From contig CAVYUC010000028.1 of NCBI GenBank assembly GCA_963771595.1, forward strand, positions 1 to 64,000: DNA of 64,000 bases. The letters run 5' to 3'. Position 1 is the stretch's first letter. Every line of letters begins with the position of its first letter. Below, piece after piece: positions 61,637 through 64,000 of the stretch. Position numbers and translations under genes: made by a program. The notes beneath the pieces are model-generated. The model was not told the DNA's origin, did no database searches, and was given only the letters and a program-made list of their open reading frames with translations. The DNA comes from CAVYUC01 sp963771595 (lineage in GTDB: Bacteria > Bacteroidota > Bacteroidia > Bacteroidales > Prolixibacteraceae).

Positions 61637-63871
61637 TTAATGTTGCCAAAGAATTAAAGCTGTTTCCAGCGGAACTGATAACCCGGGGAGGTGGGGTATT
61701 ACACGCGGAGTATAATCCGTTGCAGGACGGGACGAATTTACTGATGCGGAATAATGGTAACCATTGGCCGCACCTTCTGATTTTTTTTCTCGTTTCATCT
61801 TTGTTATCATCGGATCTTCGCCATTTAAGCCATTGGCAAATAGTTCTACCTGCACATAAAATTCCGGGATTACTTCGTTTTCTAATATATTGTAAAGTTG
61901 TTCAGCTTCCCTTGCATCCCATTCAGGGTCATCACCGTGTTCCTTTCCATCTCCCAGCGCCCATCCAACTTCTGGATTGTACGCTTTTGCCCACCAGCCA
62001 TCCAGTTCCGAAAGGTTAATGCCACCGTTTACAAGCACTTTCATGCCACTTGTTCCGCAAGCTTCCCAGGGGCGGCGCGGAGTATTGATCCAAACATCAA
62101 CTCCCTGCACCAGATTTTCAGATACGTGCATATCATAATCGGCAAGAAACAAAACCGGAGGACGGGGTGCAGTCTGCCTGATAAAACGCATCCATTCTTT
62201 GATTAAATTCTGCCCTTGCTGATCGGCCGGATGGGCTTTCCCTGCAATGATTAGTTGAACCGGAAACTTTGGATTTGTTAGCAACCGGAGCAGCCGTTGC
62301 GGATCGTGCAGTAATAAATTAGGCCGTTTGTAAGTGGCAAAACGACGGGCAAATCCAAGTGTTAAAATATTGGAATTGAATAAATGTTTTGCTCCTTCAA
62401 CCGAATCGGAAGAATGGCCTGAACCAATTAATTGTTTTGAAACATATTCACTGGCAAATGCAATGAGAGCTTTATTTGCATTGGTACGCATCTCCCATAT
62501 CTTATCATCCGAAACTGAGCCAATGTCTTTTTCGAGGGTTTTACTCATACCCAGCCAACGGTCTTTACCACATGCTTCGGTCCATAATTCGTCTGCCTCT
62601 TTGGAATCCCAGGTTGGCATGTGCACCCCATTGGTAATGTGACCAACGGGCACCTCAGATGTTGGCCATTTAGGAAACAGTGGTTCAAAAATGTGACGGC
62701 TGACTTTTCCGTGGAGCCAACTGACACCGTTTATGGCACCGCTTCCACGGATGGCCAAAAATGCCATATTAAATTTTTCAGATTCATCATCGGGATTTTT
62801 TCTGCCCAATGCCAACAGTTGCCTGCGTGTAATTCCCAACTTCTGTTCGGCATATTCGCCAAGAAATTGTACAATAATCTCCGGCGGAAAAAGATCGAAT
62901 CCTGCAGCTACTGCAGTGTGAGTAGTAAACAAATTACCAGCACGGGTAACGGCAAGGGCAACATTAAAAGGTTGTCCGGTTTCCTTCATATAACTATACG
63001 CGCGTTCCAAAATGGCAAAAGCAGCATGACCTTCATTGAGATGGCATACTTCGGGGTGGATATCCAATTCCTGCAGTAAACGCCACCCGCCAATTCCGAG
63101 GATCAGTTCCTGTTTAAACCTTAGCTCGGTATCTCCACCGTATAATTCACTGGTTATACCACGGTGAACAGGAAAATTTGCTGCATCGTTGCTATCCAGC
63201 AAAAAAAGTTTTATTCTGCCTACCTGGACCTGCCAGACACGCAACCATACATTATTGCCAGACAGGTTAATCTTTAAACGCAACCACTCCCCATCGGCCT
63301 GGCGCAAAGGCGTTATTGGCAGTTGTCCGGGGTCGTTGAAAGGGTAAAGTGCACGCTGTTCTCCGTTTAAATCAATTTCCTGTCGAAAATAACCTTGTTG
63401 GTAAAGCAGTCCTATGCCCACGATGGGAACTCCCAAATCGCTTGCGGCTTTTAATTGATCACCGGCAACATTGCCCAACCCGCCGGAATAAATCGGGAGC
63501 GCTTCAGTCAACATATATTCCATACTGAAATAGGCCACACAGCTTAACGACTCGTTTTGATGATACTTTTGAAACCAGGCGGGCGCTGCGTTTGTTTCTT
63601 TTCGGGACTTTACAATGGAATCAATCTTTTCCCTAAATACCGGATCATTGATTACTGATTGGAAGTGATCACGGGAAATGGTTTGTAAAACTGCCCATGA
63701 ATTATGCGTCATGTCCCAGAGTTCGGGATCAAGTTGGCGCCAGATTTCATCTGCGGAATGATCCCACGACCAACGCATGTCGAGCGCCAGTTCGGAAAGT
63801 ATATTTACCTCTTTCTGTTTTTTCGGCAGTAAACTATAAACAGGTTTTTTTATGTTGGATTTTTCTTTCAT
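61637..63871 (-). CDS. glgP: Alpha-glucan (glycogen) phosphorylase
   Basis: A 744-residue GT35 enzyme, the short type that has no N-terminal extension of E. coli GlgP. It releases glucose 1-phosphate from alpha-1,4-glucans. It shows VAYFSMEYMLTEALPIYSGG, GNVAGDQLKAASDLGVP, VCHLNEGHAAFAILERAY, RFATYKRPNLLLHDPQRLL and the PLP lysine region WEACGTSGMKVLVNGGINLS then ELDGWWAEAY-like (here ELDGWWAKAY). The C-terminus, RVIPHLPGLSVPLETALILW, is normal for the family. First gene of the leftward metabolic cluster, 10 bases upstream of gnd. Confidence 0.95.
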   Translation of the reverse strand: MKEKSNIKKPVYSLLPKKQKEVNILSELALDMRWSWDHSADEIWRQLDPELWDMTHNSWAVLQTISRDHFQSVINDPVFREKIDSIVKSRKETNAAPAWFQKYHQNESLSCVAYFSMEYMLTEALPIYSGGLGNVAGDQLKAASDLGVPIVGIGLLYQQGYFRQEIDLNGEQRALYPFNDPGQLPITPLRQADGEWLRLKINLSGNNVWLRVWQVQVGRIKLFLLDSNDAANFPVHRGITSELYGGDTELRFKQELILGIGGWRLLQELDIHPEVCHLNEGHAAFAILERAYSYMKETGQPFNVALAVTRAGNLFTTHTAVAAGFDLFPPEIIVQFLGEYAEQKLGITRRQLLALGRKNPDDESEKFNMAFLAIRGSGAINGVSWLHGKVSRHIFEPLFPKWPTSEVPVGHITNGVHMPTWDSKEADELWTEACGKDRWLGMSKTLEKDIGSVSDDKIWEMRTNANKALIAFASEYVSKQLIGSGHSSDSVEGAKHLFNSNILTLGFARRFATYKRPNLLLHDPQRLLRLLTNPKFPVQLIIAGKAHPADQQGQNLIKEWMRFIRQTAPRPPVLFLADYDMHVSENLVQGVDVWINTPRRPWEACGTSGMKVLVNGGINLSELDGWWAKAYNPEVGWALGDGKEHGDDPEWDAREAEQLYNILENEVIPEFYVQVELFANGLNGEDPMITKMKREKKSEGAANGYHYSASVNSSRPATDYTPRVIPHLPGLSVPLETALILWQH

Positions 63872-64000
63872 TATGTTTGAATTTTTATAACCTAAGATTT
63901 GGGTTAAGGAAAAATTATCGTTCCTGTTTCTTTATATGCCGTTCTATACTTTATAAATTTAATTCAAGTGGATACCAAAAGCATTACAAAATTTTTGGTA

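Noticed and set aside
1..64000. tRNA, rRNA genes or CRISPR arrays
   Set aside because: No cloverleaf with conserved anticodon arm, no rRNA-like sequence and no regularly spaced short repeats were recognised by reading.

Overview
The window is AT-rich Bacteroidota DNA. Supporting evidence: a SusC/SusD polysaccharide-utilisation locus, FISUMP and SUMF1-fold exported proteins, an HMA-AraC regulator, TAnnTTTG-type promoter boxes, and dispersed palindromes of a kind common in this phylum. An affiliation with Marinilabiliales/Bacteroidales is inference only. No rRNA, tRNA or CRISPR array was recognised.

Layout. (1) 180-4972: a complete IS21-family element whose istA is split by a group II intron carrying its own reverse transcriptase. 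A candidate target duplication (CTCAAT) marks both ends. (2) 4973-7340: a graveyard of KilA-N domain gene copies and other fragments. Further copies lie at 29.9 and 31.6 kb, on the far side of the next block. (3) 7341-29771: a 22-kb block transcribed leftwards, almost entirely exported or lipid-anchored proteins: a DUF4384 protein, two transglutaminase-like proteins, two LPP20-like proteins, a DUF2135-type lipoprotein, a five-repeat PEGA protein, two SUMF1-fold proteins, a FISUMP lipoprotein and a caspase-fold protease. An ECF sigma/anti-sigma pair lies inside it. A recurring TGTCACA-N15/16-TAC (or AAC) motif precedes several of its transcription units, which suggests one regulon. Several genes of the block are broken: the sigma factor by a frameshift, the caspase by two frameshifts, and its neighbour by an in-frame stop. 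A decayed IS4-family element sits among them. (4) 30207-31019: a SRAP-family protein that lacks the catalytic Cys2, behind a near-perfect inverted repeat. (5) 32191-45843: a rightward polysaccharide-utilisation locus: SusC, SusD, a predicted beta-propeller glycosidase, a secreted VOC protein, a GH42 and a GH2 enzyme. It probably acts on a beta-galactoside. No dedicated regulator is adjacent. (6) 46245-51757: an HMA-AraC regulator, a B12-binding radical SAM enzyme, a cupin, small ORFs and a GT4-type glycosyltransferase. (7) 51762-55482, leftward: a cold-shock protein with its terminator, an MprF-type lipid aminoacyltransferase and a VirJ/AcvB-like hydrolase. (8) 55540-63871, leftward: glucan phosphorylase, 6-phosphogluconate dehydrogenase, HAD hydrolase, acetate kinase and phosphoketolase, followed by a P-type ATPase scrap.

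How the genes fit together. The carbohydrate genes of blocks 5 and 8 describe import and hydrolysis of a glycan, and storage-glucan breakdown through a phosphoketolase route to acetate and ATP. Block 3 looks like an envelope-located stress or conflict module under its own sigma factor, now partly decayed in this genome. Broken frames in otherwise well-conserved genes (sigma factor, HAD, phosphoketolase) could be real decay or assembly errors, and each case is flagged.
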